Source: Rhodococcus oxybenzonivorans (GTDB lineage: Bacteria > Actinomycetota > Actinomycetes > Mycobacteriales > Mycobacteriaceae). From it: DNA of 64,000 nt. The translations under genes and the position numbers were made by a program. The first letter of the stretch is position 1; each line of letters opens with the position of its first letter. The notes beneath the pieces are model-generated. The model was not told the origin of the DNA. It saw only the letters and a program-made list of their open reading frames with translations, and made no database searches. This document shows, piece by piece, positions 62,375-64,000 of this stretch. The stretch spans positions 6,138,001 to 6,202,000 of the forward strand of contig NZ_CP021354.1 of the NCBI RefSeq assembly GCF_003130705.1, given 5' to 3'.

Positions 62375-63091
62375 CCCGCAGTGATCCTTCCCGGACGGCC
62401 CCGCCCCTCCGGAAACGGTCACCTGGGCCCACTCTTGCCGTCCTTGTTGCCGCCGTATTGGTTACCGGCTGCTCGACCGACGCCGAGCCCACCGAGTCGA
62501 CGGGAACCGTCCCACCGGTGTGGACCGGTTCTACCGCCCCCTTGACCACCGGTGAGATACCCGGCCACCCCCGGCCATTCGCCGGGCGGCAACGTCCTCT
62601 CCAGAGGGTTCCTCGACGCGAACGGTGGACCTGCGGGGACGGTGACCTTCGTTGAGCGGGCCGGCTTCGTGGAGGTTCGAGCCGAGGTTTCCGGTCTCGA
62701 GCCCGGTTTCCACGGCTTCCACATTCACGAACGCGGACTGTGCGAACCCGACTCGACACCGCCCGGCGGCGGAGAGCCCGGAGATTTCTTGTCCGCCGGT
62801 GGACACATGCAGGCTGGCGGCCGTACGAGCCATCCCGCCAGTGGCGACCTGACATCGATACACGTTCGCGAGGGTGGCACCGGGACTCTGGTCACCTCGT
62901 CGGAGGCGTTCACGCTCGACGATCTGCGCAATGACGGGCAAGGGCGGGCGGTGATCGTCCACGCCGATCCGGACAACTTCGCGAACATCCCTACCCGCTA
63001 TTCGTTGCCGGGAGGCGACCCGGTCCCGGACGAGCAAACGTTGTCGACCGGCGACGCCGGTGCCCGGGTCGCGTGCGCGGTCATCGAGTAA
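62338..63091 (+). pseudogene. sodC: Cu/Zn superoxide dismutase lipoprotein (SodC), frameshifted in a C5 run
   Basis: From ATG 62338 a lipoprotein signal (LAVLVAAVLVTGCS, Cys45) and a Thr/Pro linker precede the break. At 62568-62572 removal of one C gives GHPGHSPGGN and joins the SodC body: GFHGFHIHERGLCEP (copper His pair), GEPGDFLSAGGH, HPASGDLTSIHV and IVHADPDNFANIPTRY (copper His), then a Cys in RVACAVIE for the disulfide. It should remove superoxide at the cell surface. The start overlaps the LGFP gene by 37 bases and may actually lie downstream. Confidence 0.8.
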
Positions 63092-63147
63092 AACGTACTT
63101 CCCTCGGTCGAGGTGGTCCCCGCCCGAAATATGATGAGGTGACAATC

Positions 63148-63228
63148 ATGAATCCGTACTATCCCCTGGCGATCGCGCTGTACGTCGTCGCCGCGCTTCT
63201 CCAGGGGAATCTAGGAACCATCCTGTGA
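63148..63228 (+). CDS. Possible 26-residue membrane peptide
   Basis: MNPYYPLAIALYVVAALLQG plus six residues: one hydrophobic helix with no charged residue. GAGGTGA lies five bases upstream of the ATG, and the LapA-domain gene starts 53 bases downstream on the same strand. The spacing and composition suit a real small membrane protein, but the length leaves room for chance. Confidence 0.4.
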   Translation: MNPYYPLAIALYVVAALLQGNLGTIL

Positions 63229-63281
63229 CACGAGTCTGCCGATCTAGCGGCAGGCCGCATGATGGCAAAGGAGCGTGAAAA

Positions 63282-63632
63282 GTGATCACGAAAGGCCCCG
63301 GTGGCAATCCGCCTGCCGATGAACCGGATTCCGCGAGAAAGGATGCCGATGATCGCAGCACCACCGCACCCACGCCCGCCAAAGTAGATTTGGCGCCCAC
63401 GCGAACCGGGAGGATGTGGGTGGCGGTGACCGTTGGCGCCATCATCCTCCTCGCTCTGCTGATCTTCATTCTTCAGAACACCGAGCGCACCGCGATTGCC
63501 TTCCTCGGCTGGAATTTTTCCCTGCCACTTGGTATCGCCCTGCTGTTCGCCGCCATCGCCGGACTGTTGGTGATGGCATTAGTTGGCGGTGCCAGGATCT
63601 GGCAGCTGCGGCACGCCTACAACAAACGCTGA
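63282..63632 (+). CDS. LapA-domain (DUF1049) membrane protein
   Basis: A 116-residue protein: hydrophilic N-terminal 45 residues, then two helices (MWVAVTVGAIILLALLIFIL; LPLGIALLFAAIAGLLVMAL) around QNTERTAIAFLGW, the LapA-domain hallmark, and a short basic tail. GTG start with AAGGAG upstream. It is the intact relative of the frameshifted copy at 34601-34877. Function in actinobacteria unknown. Confidence 0.85.
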   Translation: MITKGPGGNPPADEPDSARKDADDRSTTAPTPAKVDLAPTRTGRMWVAVTVGAIILLALLIFILQNTERTAIAFLGWNFSLPLGIALLFAAIAGLLVMALVGGARIWQLRHAYNKR

Positions 63633-63907
63633 TCCGGGCGGCCAAGCAGCCCGGCCTTCCAGCCGCACTGCCGATCAGCCACCCAGAGAACAAGCGAGCT
63701 GTATTTTTCGCCGGCCGCGCCTCCCGCGGGTTACAACGGCGCCCTCGCCGGTGCGCCCCACTCCCCGAGGCCCGGCGACGATGTGCGCTGGTCCGGCGAT
63801 GCTGCGCTACCCATGTCTGTAGATCTACCTCTGCAGAACAACAGCCAGGCGGTGCCGCCCCGCAGCGAGGGAATCCCTCAGTCGGGATCATCTTCGCCTT
63901 GAAATAT
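63633..63907. other. Interval without a recognised gene
   Basis: The frames here are short or of unlikely composition, and no repeat or hairpin stands out. The promoter of a gene that runs off the window may lie in its last part. Confidence 0.35.
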
Positions 63908-64000
63908 GTGCCCCGGCCCGTACCGTGGGTTTCAAGGACCTACCAAAGGCGGGCTCCCAGATACATCCCCGAGGACTGGAAAACGGACTTCATGACCGAC
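63908..64000 (+). CDS. Possible start of a gene cut by the window edge
   Basis: From GTG 63908 the frame stays open to the edge, reading RPVPWVSRTYQRRAPRY then IPEDWKTDFMTD. The composition is plausible for a protein start but 31 residues give no family. A later in-frame ATG lies at 63992. Confidence 0.2.
   Translation, partial: MPRPVPWVSRTYQRRAPRYIPEDWKTDFMTD

Overview
The window is high-G+C actinobacterial DNA, most like a large-genome Rhodococcus or a close mycolic-acid relative. Indicators are a DesA3-type desaturase with its Rv3230c-type reductase, an EthA-like Baeyer-Villiger monooxygenase, an LGFP-repeat lipoprotein, a UPF0182 membrane protein, many TetR/SDR/acyl-CoA genes, and frequent GTG starts with 4-nt ATGA overlaps. 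This assignment is inferred from gene content; no rRNA, tRNA, CRISPR array, insertion sequence or phage gene was seen.

Layout. 1-4.3 kb: an operon for a 2-hydroxyacyl-CoA dehydratase / class I benzoyl-CoA reductase type enzyme (two subunits plus ATP-driven activase) ending in a short SDR-like protein, then a possible decayed fragment. 4.3-14.7 kb: a polyol locus. A SorC-type regulator and an ABC importer are read leftwards; sorbitol/xylitol-type dehydrogenase, mannitol-type dehydrogenase, PfkB kinase and xylulokinase are read rightwards from a shared control region and end at a bidirectional terminator. 14.7-22.6 kb: an NADP-dependent oxidoreductase/DUF1304 pair with a divergent TetR gene, a 1491-residue helicase-nuclease, and a secreted GH5-like glycosidase. 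22.6-28.3 kb: a divergent acyl-CoA cluster (acyl-CoA dehydrogenase, GntR and MaoC one way; CitE-like lyase, double-hotdog hydratase and class III CoA-transferase the other) that looks like a branched dicarboxylate route. 28.3-44.3 kb: mixed chromosomal genes including secreted proteins, the EthA-like operon with TetR gene, an MpaB oxygenase with TetR gene, the desaturase/reductase pair, YihY and a zinc alcohol dehydrogenase.

44.3-64 kb: a region rich in ion, envelope and stress functions: DUF5709, DUF1360, two DUF4383 paralogues, SulP with a MerR regulator, CPA2 and CPA1 antiporters, UPF0182, an OmpA-like lipoprotein, DUF2254, DUF421, PRC-barrel, an LGFP lipoprotein, Cu/Zn superoxide dismutase and a LapA-domain protein. 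It also holds decayed genes: pieces of an iron/B12-type binding protein, a PCuAC-like lipoprotein, NhaA, and a DUF326 copper-storage protein. Three otherwise intact genes here (DUF1360, LGFP, sodC) are each broken by one extra base in a C or G run, which could be assembly error or true inactivation.

The observations most worth checking are the anaerobic-type dehydratase in a presumed aerobe, the solitary SF1 helicase-nuclease as a possible defence protein, the C5-dicarboxylate-like CoA cluster, an alpha/beta hydrolase whose nucleophile serine is alanine, and the cluster of run-length frameshifts.
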